Part shown: piece after piece, positions 16,628 to 22,011 of the stretch | Layout: each line of letters starts with the position of its first letter | Numbering within the stretch: the first letter of the stretch is position 1 | From: RUG13615 sp040307715 | Lineage (GTDB): Bacteria; Bacillota; Clostridia; Peptostreptococcales; Anaerovoracaceae | Reading direction: 5' to 3' | Length of the DNA stretch: 22,011 nt | Assembly (NCBI GenBank): GCA_040307715.1 | Contig: JAWRJC010000015.1 | Location: forward strand, 1-22,011 | The notes under the pieces: generated by a model | What the model was told of the DNA's origin: nothing | Seen by the model: the letters and a program-made list of their open reading frames with translations, nothing else | Databases searched by the model: none | Program-made: the position numbers and the translations under genes

Positions 16628-18205
16628 ATGGAAACGATGAACAGACTCCCGGAAAAAGGGGATATTCTGGAACTCGAGATCTTTGACATGACGGATGATG
16701 GACGCGGGATCGCAAGATATGGCGGTCTCGTTGTTTTTGTGTCCGGCTGCGTGGCCGGCGACATTGTGTCCGCGCGGATCACAAAGGTGAAAAAGCGGTT
16801 TGCGCTGGCGGCGTGCATGCAGGTGATCAAGGAATCGCCCTGGCGGATCACCGCGGCAGAAAGCGATGCGGAGGAATCACTCTGTCCGTACATCGACGCG
16901 TGCGGCGGCTGCGCGTACGGCCGCATCACATACGATAAAGAACTCGAACTCAAAGAGAAGCACGTCTTTGAAAAACTGCAGCGCATCGGCGGCATCACAT
17001 CCGGCAGCGATGACCAGGCAACTAAGAACGGTGTTCTGTACGAACCGATCACCGGCATGAGCATGCCGTACCGCTACCGCAACAAGGCGCAGATGCAGAT
17101 CTCAACGGGCGGCAATATCAAGCGCAAGGGAGGCATCATCGAGAATCTCGGGCCGGCGGCGGTCGGGTTTTACGAGGTGCGCAGTCACAACGTCATCGAT
17201 TGCCTGGATTGCCAGATCCAGAGCGATGCAGCGGTTGCGGCAGCGGATGCCCTCAGACAATTCATGGAGGAAGACCACATCACCGCCTGGGATGACAAGT
17301 GGGAACAAGGCCTGATGCGCCATATGATCGTCCGGACCGCATTCGGCACCGGTGAGGTGATGGTTATCCTCGTCATCAACGGCAAGGCGATTCCGAACGC
17401 GCCAAAACTCATCGAGATGCTTGACGATGCCATCGATGAAGCCGGCTACAGCCTCGAGAGCATCTGGCTCAATGTGAACAAAGAGAAGACTTCGCAGATC
17501 TTCGGCAAGGATTTCATACCGCTTGCCGGCAAGAATGTCATCACCGAGCAGTTCGGCCCGCTCACCGTGGAGATCTCCCCCGCGAGTTTCTATCAGGTCA
17601 ACCCGGTCATGGCGGAGGCGCTCTACGACAAAGCCATGGAGTATGCCGGCCTGACAGGCGAGGAGTATGTCCTCGACCTGTACTGCGGGGTCGGCTCGAT
17701 CGGTCTGTGGATGGCAGAGAAGGCGAAATATATCATCGGCATCGAATCGGTGAAACCAGCGGTCATCGATGCCAACCGCAACGCGGTCCTCAACGGCGTC
17801 ATCAATGCGCGGTATATCTGCGGCAAGGCGGAGGAGGTCCTGCCGGTCCTGGCAGAAGCCGATCCGGCACATCTGGAGATGGTCCTGAAAGACGCGGGTC
17901 TTCCAAAGGAATCGCTCGTCGGTATCGATGAGGACGTCGCGGCTGCGGTGAAGAAGGCGGATGTTGTGATCCTCGACCCGCCGCGCAAGGGCTGCCACAC
18001 CGCACTGCTCGACGCGGTACGAAAACTCGCACCGGAGCGGATCGTATATGTTTCCTGCGATCCGGCGACGCTGGCCAGAGATATTGCGTATCTCGGCGAT
18101 CCGAATGGGCTGGGCGATTCCTATATCCTTGAGAAAGCAGCTCCTTTCGATATGTTCCCACGCACAGGGCATTGTGAGGTGACAGTGCTCCTCAAGAGGC
18201 TGTAA
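16628..18205 (+). CDS. rlmD: RlmD/RumA-type 23S rRNA (uracil-C5)-methyltransferase
   Basis: A 525-residue TrmA/RumA-family enzyme that methylates C5 of a uracil (U1939- or U747-type) in 23S rRNA using SAM. A TRAM domain covers about 5-70. An Fe-S cluster is suggested by Cys86, Cys92, Cys95 (CPYIDACGGC) and Cys195. The methyltransferase domain has VLDLYCGVGSIGLW (348-361), ILDPPRKG (448-455) and the nucleophile Cys477 in VSCDPATLARD. An insert at about 405-440 (helical, acidic) adds length over the usual 450-480. The extreme end reads GHCEVTVLLKRL, unlike the HVETVV-type end I associate with Clostridia and unlike the two fragments downstream. GGAAAGGA precedes the ATG. It closes the long operon; no terminator follows it. 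Confidence 0.92.
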   Translation: METMNRLPEKGDILELEIFDMTDDGRGIARYGGLVVFVSGCVAGDIVSARITKVKKRFALAACMQVIKESPWRITAAESDAEESLCPYIDACGGCAYGRITYDKELELKEKHVFEKLQRIGGITSGSDDQATKNGVLYEPITGMSMPYRYRNKAQMQISTGGNIKRKGGIIENLGPAAVGFYEVRSHNVIDCLDCQIQSDAAVAAADALRQFMEEDHITAWDDKWEQGLMRHMIVRTAFGTGEVMVILVINGKAIPNAPKLIEMLDDAIDEAGYSLESIWLNVNKEKTSQIFGKDFIPLAGKNVITEQFGPLTVEISPASFYQVNPVMAEALYDKAMEYAGLTGEEYVLDLYCGVGSIGLWMAEKAKYIIGIESVKPAVIDANRNAVLNGVINARYICGKAEEVLPVLAEADPAHLEMVLKDAGLPKESLVGIDEDVAAAVKKADVVILDPPRKGCHTALLDAVRKLAPERIVYVSCDPATLARDIAYLGDPNGLGDSYILEKAAPFDMFPRTGHCEVTVLLKRL

Positions 18206-18265
18206 GCCAAAAAATGAAAAACTGATTATCGAGATGACTCTAAATTGAAAAATGGAGGGTGAGAC

Positions 18266-19240
18266 ATGTGTACAGCAGCTACTTATAAGACAAAAGACTT
18301 TTATTTTGGCAGAACTTTTGACTACGAGTTTTCGTATGGAGAAGAGGTCGTAATTACACCTAGGAAGTATCCCTTCGAATTCAGGACGAAAGGAAAGATG
18401 GAAAGCCATCTGGCGATGATAGGAACAGCTTATGTTATGCAGGACTATCCGCTTTACTATGAAGCAGTAAACGAAAAAGGGCTTGGGATGGCAGGCCTTA
18501 ATTTCGAGGGAAACGCCCACTACTTTGAGACTGTTCCGGATAAAGACAACATCGCCCCTTTCGAGTTCATCCCTTGGATACTCGGTCAATGCGAAAACGT
18601 TGGCGATGCCCGTTCGCTTTTAGAGAGGATCAATTTAGCAGACATTTCGTTCAGCGAGCAGCTTCCACTCTCTCCTCTGCACTGGATGATAGCGGATAAA
18701 GATGCTGTGATCACAGTTGAATCCGTTAATGAAGGACTCAAAGTGTATGATAACCCTGTTGGAGTAATGACTAACAATCCGCCTTTTGATAAGCAACTTT
18801 TCAGCCTAAACAATTACAGGCATTTGAGAACCGGCACCCCTGATAATACTTTCTGTCCAGGCCTTGAGCTTGATGTATACAGCAGGGGAATGGGCGGAAT
18901 GGGCCTTCCGGGAGACCTGTCGTCACAGTCCAGGTTTGCCAGAGTTGCGTTCACAAAAGTGAATTCTCTGTCAGCAGAAGATGAGATGTCCAGTGTTAGT
19001 CAGTTTTTCCATATTCTAGGATCCGTTGCTCAACAGCGTGGACTTTGCGATTTGGGAGATAAAAAATATGAAATAACCATATACACGTCCTGCTATAACA
19101 CAAGGACTGGAGTGCAGTACTACAATTGCTATGATAACCACCAGATATCAAAGGTTGATATGCGTAAAGAGAATCTCGAAGGGTGTACTTTGATGCGATA
19201 TCCTCTGATTACAAACGAGCAGATTCACGAGCAGAACTAA
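18266..19240 (+). CDS. bsh: Bile salt hydrolase (choloylglycine hydrolase family)
   Basis: A 324-residue Ntn-hydrolase of the Gram-positive bile salt hydrolase group, which cuts the amide bond between bile acids and glycine or taurine in the cytoplasm. By recall of the C. perfringens enzyme, all key residues line up: Cys2 (nucleophile after Met removal), Arg16, Asp19, Asn79 (AGLNF), Asn170 (GVMTN) and Arg223 (SRFARVAF). The loop GMGLPGD and the end block YYNCYDNHQI also match. No signal peptide is present, as expected. GGAGGGTGAGAC lies directly upstream of the ATG. Codon use is AT-richer than the operon before it, a sign of transfer. Penicillin V acylases are the nearest alternative, but the residue set favours bile salts. 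No clear promoter is seen in the 60 bases upstream. Confidence 0.92.
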   Translation: MCTAATYKTKDFYFGRTFDYEFSYGEEVVITPRKYPFEFRTKGKMESHLAMIGTAYVMQDYPLYYEAVNEKGLGMAGLNFEGNAHYFETVPDKDNIAPFEFIPWILGQCENVGDARSLLERINLADISFSEQLPLSPLHWMIADKDAVITVESVNEGLKVYDNPVGVMTNNPPFDKQLFSLNNYRHLRTGTPDNTFCPGLELDVYSRGMGGMGLPGDLSSQSRFARVAFTKVNSLSAEDEMSSVSQFFHILGSVAQQRGLCDLGDKKYEITIYTSCYNTRTGVQYYNCYDNHQISKVDMRKENLEGCTLMRYPLITNEQIHEQN

Positions 19241-19341
19241 CCTGCCGATGCAGCAACTATGAATGCATCCATTATGTGTTGTAAGAAGCGAGACTTTTAT
19301 TGTATTTATCGTAATGATGCCATCTTTTTCAAAAAAGGAGA

Positions 19342-19482
19342 ATTGTATTCACCGCGAATACATCCACGCATGTGGAGACTGTCGTTCACTTGATTAACCA
19401 AAATGCGAAGGCAAAGCATCATGTGAATATCGGCGTGGACGCTAAAGATTATTACAGGATCAAGGATTCCAGGAAAAAATAG
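19342..19482 (+). pseudogene. Fragment 1: RlmD/RumA-like C-terminal tail
   Basis: An open frame without ATG reads IVFTANTSTHVETVVHL and ends in DYYRIKDSRKK before TAG (19480-19482). S-T-H-V-E-T-V-V is, from memory, the typical beginning of the last strand of RlmD/RumA proteins, and extra tails after it are common in Clostridia. The rest of the gene is missing. It lies 100 bases behind the bile salt hydrolase gene. Two small hairpins (19344-19362, 7 bp; 19363-19376, 5 bp) adjoin at its start. The remaining part of the 276-base gap (19241-19341) shows nothing I recognise. A real short gene with a non-ATG start cannot be excluded: AAGGAG lies just upstream. Confidence 0.5.
19363..19386 (+). repeat. 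Direct repeat copy 1 flanking the DUF169 gene
   Basis: This 24-base unit with core GCATGTGGAGAC recurs at 20350-20373 with 20 identities. Read as codons, three of the four differences are silent (Thr, Val, Val) and one changes Thr to Arg, so the copies look like diverged relatives of one coding sequence. The DUF169 gene lies between them. Confidence 0.65.
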
Positions 19483-19516
19483 GGCAGATCATAAAATTGG
19501 GGTTTGCGGAGGTGTT

Positions 19517-20275
19517 ATGGAAATGGAAAACAGATTAATTCAAATGCTGCATCTAAAGTCTGAGCCTGTCGGTATCTATTTGGGAAATACGGATGCCGTT
19601 TGTGATTTTGATGCATCCCCGGAAAAGAGAAACTGTGTAATTCCTCTGCTGATTGCTGCGTCAAAGGGTAAAACGATCTCGATGAATGAAGAAAGCTGCA
19701 ATTGTCCCGGTGGGGCGACCGGATGCTGTTTTGGGGACGGATTTACAAGAAGAAACCCGCAGATTCATAAGATGCTCTCGCAAGGCTTTGGAGAGCAGGC
19801 TCCGCCCCAGATGCCGGAGCATATGAAGAGCGGGGAGAGGTTTTTTTGCACGGAAGAACTTGCACTGAAGTGGCGGAACAGCATGCCGTTTTCTGAGAAA
19901 GGGTATCCGAGAGTTGTGCTTGCTCCGATGAGTAAATGGAAAGAGATTGGGAACCCTGATGTTGTTTTTACCTTTGCAAATCCGGATCAAATTTCTGCAG
20001 TGGTCACCATGCTGGGGTCTCACAACGGAGAGGTATTGAATACGCTTGCTCCCTTTGGCGCGGCCTGTCATTCTATCGTATATGCAGTTGATCAGATAGA
20101 GAAAGAAAAACCGATGGCGATCATGGGGCTGTTTGATATATCTCAGCGTCGGGAAACGCTGGCAAACAACCTCTCCATAACGATGCCGTTTGCCTTGTGG
20201 GCAAGTTTGGCGGAGGATCTGGATAAGAGCTGCCTAACGACACACGCGTGGAAAGAGATAGAGAAACGTCTCTGA
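19517..20275 (+). CDS. DUF169 family protein
   Basis: A 252-residue soluble protein matching the DUF169 family as I know it: LHLKSEPVGIYL near the start, a Cys-rich segment with Cys40, Cys61, Cys63, Cys70 and Cys71 (CNCPGGATGCCFGDGF), GYPRVVLAPM and the later FGAACHSIVYAV. The family is common in anaerobes and methanogens and has no settled function; the clustered cysteines suggest metal or Fe-S binding, which is inference. No signal peptide or membrane helix is visible. GGAGGTGTT precedes the ATG at 19517; a second ATG two codons later is possible. It is flanked on both sides by rlmD-tail-like repeats and is AT-richer than the core genes. Confidence 0.85.
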   Translation: MEMENRLIQMLHLKSEPVGIYLGNTDAVCDFDASPEKRNCVIPLLIAASKGKTISMNEESCNCPGGATGCCFGDGFTRRNPQIHKMLSQGFGEQAPPQMPEHMKSGERFFCTEELALKWRNSMPFSEKGYPRVVLAPMSKWKEIGNPDVVFTFANPDQISAVVTMLGSHNGEVLNTLAPFGAACHSIVYAVDQIEKEKPMAIMGLFDISQRRETLANNLSITMPFALWASLAEDLDKSCLTTHAWKEIEKRL

Positions 20276-20331
20276 GACAGCAAATTCCAGTTTGTAGGGA
20301 TGTATCGGTAGACAATTTCGGTCATAGCACC

Positions 20332-20381
20332 GACATCAATGTCATTGTCTCCAGGCATGTGGAGACGGTTGTATTGATGTC
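20332..20381 (+). repeat. Nearly perfect 22-bp inverted repeat
   Basis: Arms 20332-20353 and 20360-20381 pair with 17 Watson-Crick pairs, four G-U pairs and one mismatch; the loop is GGCATG. The G-U pairs exist only in plus-strand RNA (they become A-C on the other strand). No T-run follows, so it is not a normal terminator. It starts 56 bases after the DUF169 stop and overlaps tail fragment 2. Confidence 0.75.
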
Positions 20382-20403
20382 AATGATTGAGATAGAAAAA
20401 TGA
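20347..20403 (+). pseudogene. Fragment 2: RlmD/RumA-like C-terminal tail
   Basis: The frame reads VSRHVETVVLMSMIEIEK and stops at TGA 20401-20403. HVETVVLMS is close to the ends of clostridial RlmD proteins as I recall them. Upstream of the match the frame does not resemble the methyltransferase, so only the tail is left. It overlaps the right arm of the large inverted repeat. The rest of the 170-base gap between the DUF169 gene and the next gene shows nothing I recognise. Confidence 0.5.
20350..20373 (+). repeat. Direct repeat copy 2 flanking the DUF169 gene
   Basis: Second copy of the unit at 19363-19386 (20 of 24 identical, shared core GCATGTGGAGAC). The start-to-start distance is 987 bases. 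It forms the loop and the beginning of the right arm of the inverted repeat at 20332-20381. Confidence 0.65.
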
Positions 20404-20445
20404 CTTGCGTCAAACAGGGACAAAACAGTTGAGAGGCTGCAAAAA

Positions 20446-20736
20446 ATGATCATACCAAAAGAATACGATAGTTTAATGTATGAAGTAGCGGAAAACTTCC
20501 GGGCTGGAAGTTTTGCGCTATTTGAATGGGAGTTGGAAACATTAGAGGAATTTGTAAACAACTTCTATTCTGCTGTCGAGCGCAACGGATGTGTGACGTT
20601 GGAAGATTTCACGGTATTCATGGACTTTTTATGCGTGGTCAAAGATGCCGATAATGAGGATGTTCAAAATCTCATTACACGAGCGTTCATGAAAAGCGCT
20701 GAGATCCGGAACAGATTATCTGACAAAGAAAACTGA
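20446..20736 (+). CDS. Hypothetical protein, 96 residues
   Basis: I do not recognise this protein. It is acidic and looks mostly helical, with aromatic-rich first half (SFALFEWELETLEEFVNNFY) and a charged end (SAEIRNRLSDKEN); no signal peptide, membrane helix or cysteine cluster is visible. The ribosome site is weak (GAGAGG 10 bases before ATG). Codon use is AT-rich as in the rest of the island. The Nudix gene starts 17 bases after its stop, so the two are probably co-transcribed. Its size and acidity would fit a small adaptor or immunity-type protein, but there is no partner toxin here and I make no assignment. Confidence 0.65.
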   Translation: MIIPKEYDSLMYEVAENFRAGSFALFEWELETLEEFVNNFYSAVERNGCVTLEDFTVFMDFLCVVKDADNEDVQNLITRAFMKSAEIRNRLSDKEN

Positions 20737-20753
20737 CAAAGGAAAGAGCGCTT

Positions 20754-21545
20754 ATGATATACGAGAAAAGCTGCGGTGCAGTGATCTTTGCTGAGGAAGA
20801 CGGGCGGCGTGTATACCTGATCGAGCTGATGCAGAAGGGGCATCGTTCCCTGTGTAAAGGTCATATGGAGGGGGATGAATCCGAGCACCAGACAGCAGAA
20901 CGTGAAATTCTTGAAGAGACAGGACTGCAGGTAGAGTTCCTGGACGGATTCCGCGAGACCATCGAATACAGTCCGTACGATGGCTGTATGAAAACGGTCG
21001 TCTTTTTCCTTGCCAAGGCGGACACTACGGATGTAGCCGTGCAGGAGGAAGAGGTCAGGGAGATCAGCTGGCTCCCTTACGAAGAGGCATTGTCTGCGCT
21101 CACGTTTGCATCCGATCGGGAAACGCTGCGGAAAGCGGATTACTTTTTCAATCTCCGATTTAAATCGGGAGATGGATGGAAAGCCTGTTATGACAAAGTG
21201 ACAGGCGTTTATTCCGCGCAGCGGAGCGGGCCCGGGTATTATGATCTTTACGAAATCACCAAAGAGAGCTTCGATCAGCTGGCCGATGGAATGAGCGATA
21301 TGGAGACGTATCAGATCATCAACAAAGGCCGTCATCTCTATATGGCTGTCGATGATCGCTGCGGTCCGCCGTATACAGTCGTGCTCGATCAGGATTACGA
21401 GACACTGTGCCCTTGGACAAATGTGGTAAAGAGCGGCAGAATATGGCCTGTCGAGCTCACGGACGCAGCTGTAGAGCTGTTTGAATCCGAGAAGAACAAC
21501 CGGGAGCAAAGGCGGAAAAAACGGGAGGAGCGCGAAAAAAAGTAA
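20754..21545 (+). CDS. Nudix hydrolase with unusual C-terminal domain
   Basis: A 263-residue two-part protein. Residues 1-135 are a Nudix domain with a complete Nudix box at 36-58 (G-x5-E-x7-REILEETGL); the KGHMEGDE context resembles diadenosine tetraphosphate hydrolases. Residues 140-240 form a second, Tyr/Asp-rich domain (for example SGPGYYDLYEITKESFDQL) that I do not recognise. The last 25 residues are a Lys/Arg/Glu helix (EQRRKKREEREKK). Nudix enzymes hydrolyse nucleoside diphosphates linked to another group; the substrate is unknown. AAAGGAAAG precedes the ATG. GC and codon use are back to the style of the core genes, in contrast to the gene just before. Confidence 0.88.
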   Translation: MIYEKSCGAVIFAEEDGRRVYLIELMQKGHRSLCKGHMEGDESEHQTAEREILEETGLQVEFLDGFRETIEYSPYDGCMKTVVFFLAKADTTDVAVQEEEVREISWLPYEEALSALTFASDRETLRKADYFFNLRFKSGDGWKACYDKVTGVYSAQRSGPGYYDLYEITKESFDQLADGMSDMETYQIINKGRHLYMAVDDRCGPPYTVVLDQDYETLCPWTNVVKSGRIWPVELTDAAVELFESEKNNREQRRKKREEREKK

Positions 21546-21604
21546 AAACAGCATTCGCGGAGAAGAATGTGAAGAAGTGGAGCAGGCTGATGTCTGTTTT
21601 ACTC

Positions 21605-21633
21605 TTGATTTTCTTCCTCTTGTGGATTATAAC
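21605..21633 (+). promoter_or_regulatory. Promoter of the alpha/beta hydrolase gene
   Basis: TTGATT (21605-21610), a 17-base spacer and TATAAC (21628-21633). The start is expected near 21640, directly before the palindrome at 21642-21657, leaving a leader of about 34 bases. Confidence 0.65.
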
Positions 21634-21641
21634 AGATATGG

Positions 21642-21657
21642 GTTAGCATATGCTAAC
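21642..21657. promoter_or_regulatory. Perfect 16-bp palindromic operator candidate
   Basis: GTTAGCATATGCTAAC is a perfect palindrome placed at the expected transcription start of the hydrolase gene, where a bound dimer would block initiation. Its length and symmetry fit TetR- or MarR-type operators; the regulator is not in the window and may lie just downstream. Confidence 0.55.
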
Positions 21658-21673
21658 ATAGGTGTGTTTAACA

Positions 21674-22011
21674 ATGAAAAACTACGAATTTGGGAAAGAG
21701 AACCAGGAATGCATTCTGCTGATTCATCCGTCGCTGGTGACGTGGGACTACTTTGAAAATGTCATTCCGCAATTGGAAAAGGACTATCATTTGCTGATTC
21801 CTGCTGTGCCGGGATATGACCTTACGGATGACTCCGTGTTCAGCTCGGTCGAGAGGATTGCTTCGGAACTGGCAGATGATCTTATACAAAAGGGGATCCG
21901 GGAAGTAAAAGTGATGTATGGCTGCTCCATGGGCGGGAGCATTGTTCTTCGAATGGCGGTCGACGGAAAGCTGAAGGCGAAAGACTATGTGATGGACGGA
22001 GGGATCACGCC
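21674..22011 (+). CDS. Alpha/beta hydrolase (5' part, cut by the window end)
   Basis: The first 112 codons are present; the gene runs out of the window. The fold is shown by ILLIHPSLVTWDYFENVIPQL (oxyanion strand and loop, around residues 14-34), LIPAVPGYD and the nucleophile elbow YGCSMGGS with Ser85. The Asp and His of the triad would lie beyond the end. Members are esterases, lipases or related hydrolases; the substrate is unknown. The ATG at 21674 has no strong Shine-Dalgarno (only a GGTG 10 bases upstream), so translation may be modest. The gene has its own promoter with a palindromic operator and is not part of the Nudix unit. Confidence 0.82.
   Translation, partial: MKNYEFGKENQECILLIHPSLVTWDYFENVIPQLEKDYHLLIPAVPGYDLTDDSVFSSVERIASELADDLIQKGIREVKVMYGCSMGGSIVLRMAVDGKLKAKDYVMDGGIT

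Larger units (their letters stand above)
18206..20750. other. AT-richer accessory island behind rlmD
   Basis: Base composition drops sharply after the rlmD stop. For example 18301-18360 holds 23 G/C of 60, against 38 of 60 at 17641-17700 in rlmD. Codons such as AGA, AGG, ATA and TTA become common. The stretch carries a bile salt hydrolase, a DUF169 gene, a 96-codon orphan, two rlmD-tail-like fragments and large inverted repeats, but no integrase, transposase or tRNA. The GC-rich style returns at the Nudix gene (20754). Together this suggests acquired DNA inserted at the rlmD 3' end; the outer limits are approximate. Confidence 0.55.

Noticed and set aside
18195..18222. GGCT/AGCC mini-hairpin after the rlmD stop as a terminator
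   Set aside because: The stem is only 4 bp and is followed by A-rich rather than T-rich sequence.
17102..18589. Long open frame on the minus strand across rlmD and the start of bsh (495 codons)
   Set aside because: It is a shadow of codon bias in rlmD, spans two unrelated genes and a composition break, has no ribosome site, and its sequence resembles no protein family.
19259..19396. Small ATG-started frame overlapping tail fragment 1 in another frame
   Set aside because: There is no Shine-Dalgarno, it covers the hairpins, and the other frame carries the recognisable HVETVV motif.
18206..20750. CRISPR array, phage defence system or transposon in the accessory stretch
   Set aside because: There are no regularly spaced repeats, no cas, nuclease or transposase genes and no terminal inverted repeats enclosing the stretch.
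21481..21756. 91-codon frame spanning the Nudix end and the hydrolase start
   Set aside because: It overlaps both genes in a different frame and crosses a promoter and palindrome; the protein shows no motif.

Overview
The window looks like a chromosomal segment of a Gram-positive Bacillota, most likely a gut-associated Clostridia/Eubacteriales-type anaerobe. This rests on the murB-PHP-rapZ-whiA block, a GatD end (lipid II amidation), a class A PBP with a Lys/Glu/Gln-rich tail, a Bacillus-type ArgR/AhrC operator and a bile salt hydrolase. The genus cannot be named from sequence alone. Core genes are GC-rich with strong purine-rich Shine-Dalgarno sites and sigma-A-like promoters.

Layout. (1) 1-177: 3' end of gatD, then a terminator shared with the convergent maf gene. 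(2) 215-3819, minus strand: a class A penicillin-binding protein and maf, overlapping by ATGA. (3) 4025-8407, plus: comEC, holA and an EamA transporter, from a good promoter divergent to the PBP gene. (4) 8532-9824: an MgtC-family membrane protein with its own promoter and structured leader, then a YfcE-type phosphodiesterase and a terminator. (5) 9913-11127, minus: argG, with an ArgR operator over its promoter. (6) 11332-18205, plus: one tight operon of an AI-2E-family exporter, murB, a PHP phosphoesterase, rapZ, whiA (yvcK is absent), a YbgC-type thioesterase and rlmD. (7) 18206-20750: a visibly AT-richer accessory stretch right behind rlmD, with a bile salt hydrolase, a DUF169 protein and a 96-residue orphan. 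(8) 20754-22011: a Nudix hydrolase with an extra C-terminal domain, then a truncated alpha/beta hydrolase with a promoter and a perfect 16-bp palindrome.

The most interesting region is the stretch behind rlmD. Two non-coding intervals (19342-19482 and 20347-20403) each keep an open frame reading S-[T/R]-H-V-E-T-V-V. I recognise this motif as typical of the C-terminal end of RlmD/RumA rRNA uracil methyltransferases. The two copies share 20 of 24 bases, and three of the four differences are silent. They lie on either side of the DUF169 gene, and the second sits in a nearly perfect 22-bp hairpin. The 3' end of rumA/rlmD is a known integration site for conjugative elements and phages. I therefore read the region as stacked scars of repeated insertion at the rlmD 3' end, with the bile salt hydrolase and DUF169 genes left as passengers. 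No recombinase is present, so this is inference.

Functionally, the core of the window serves envelope building (GatD, PBP, MurB, RapZ, WhiA), DNA uptake and replication (ComEC, HolA), nucleotide hygiene (Maf, Nudix) and arginine synthesis (ArgG). The accessory island adds a gut-adaptation function, bile acid deconjugation.
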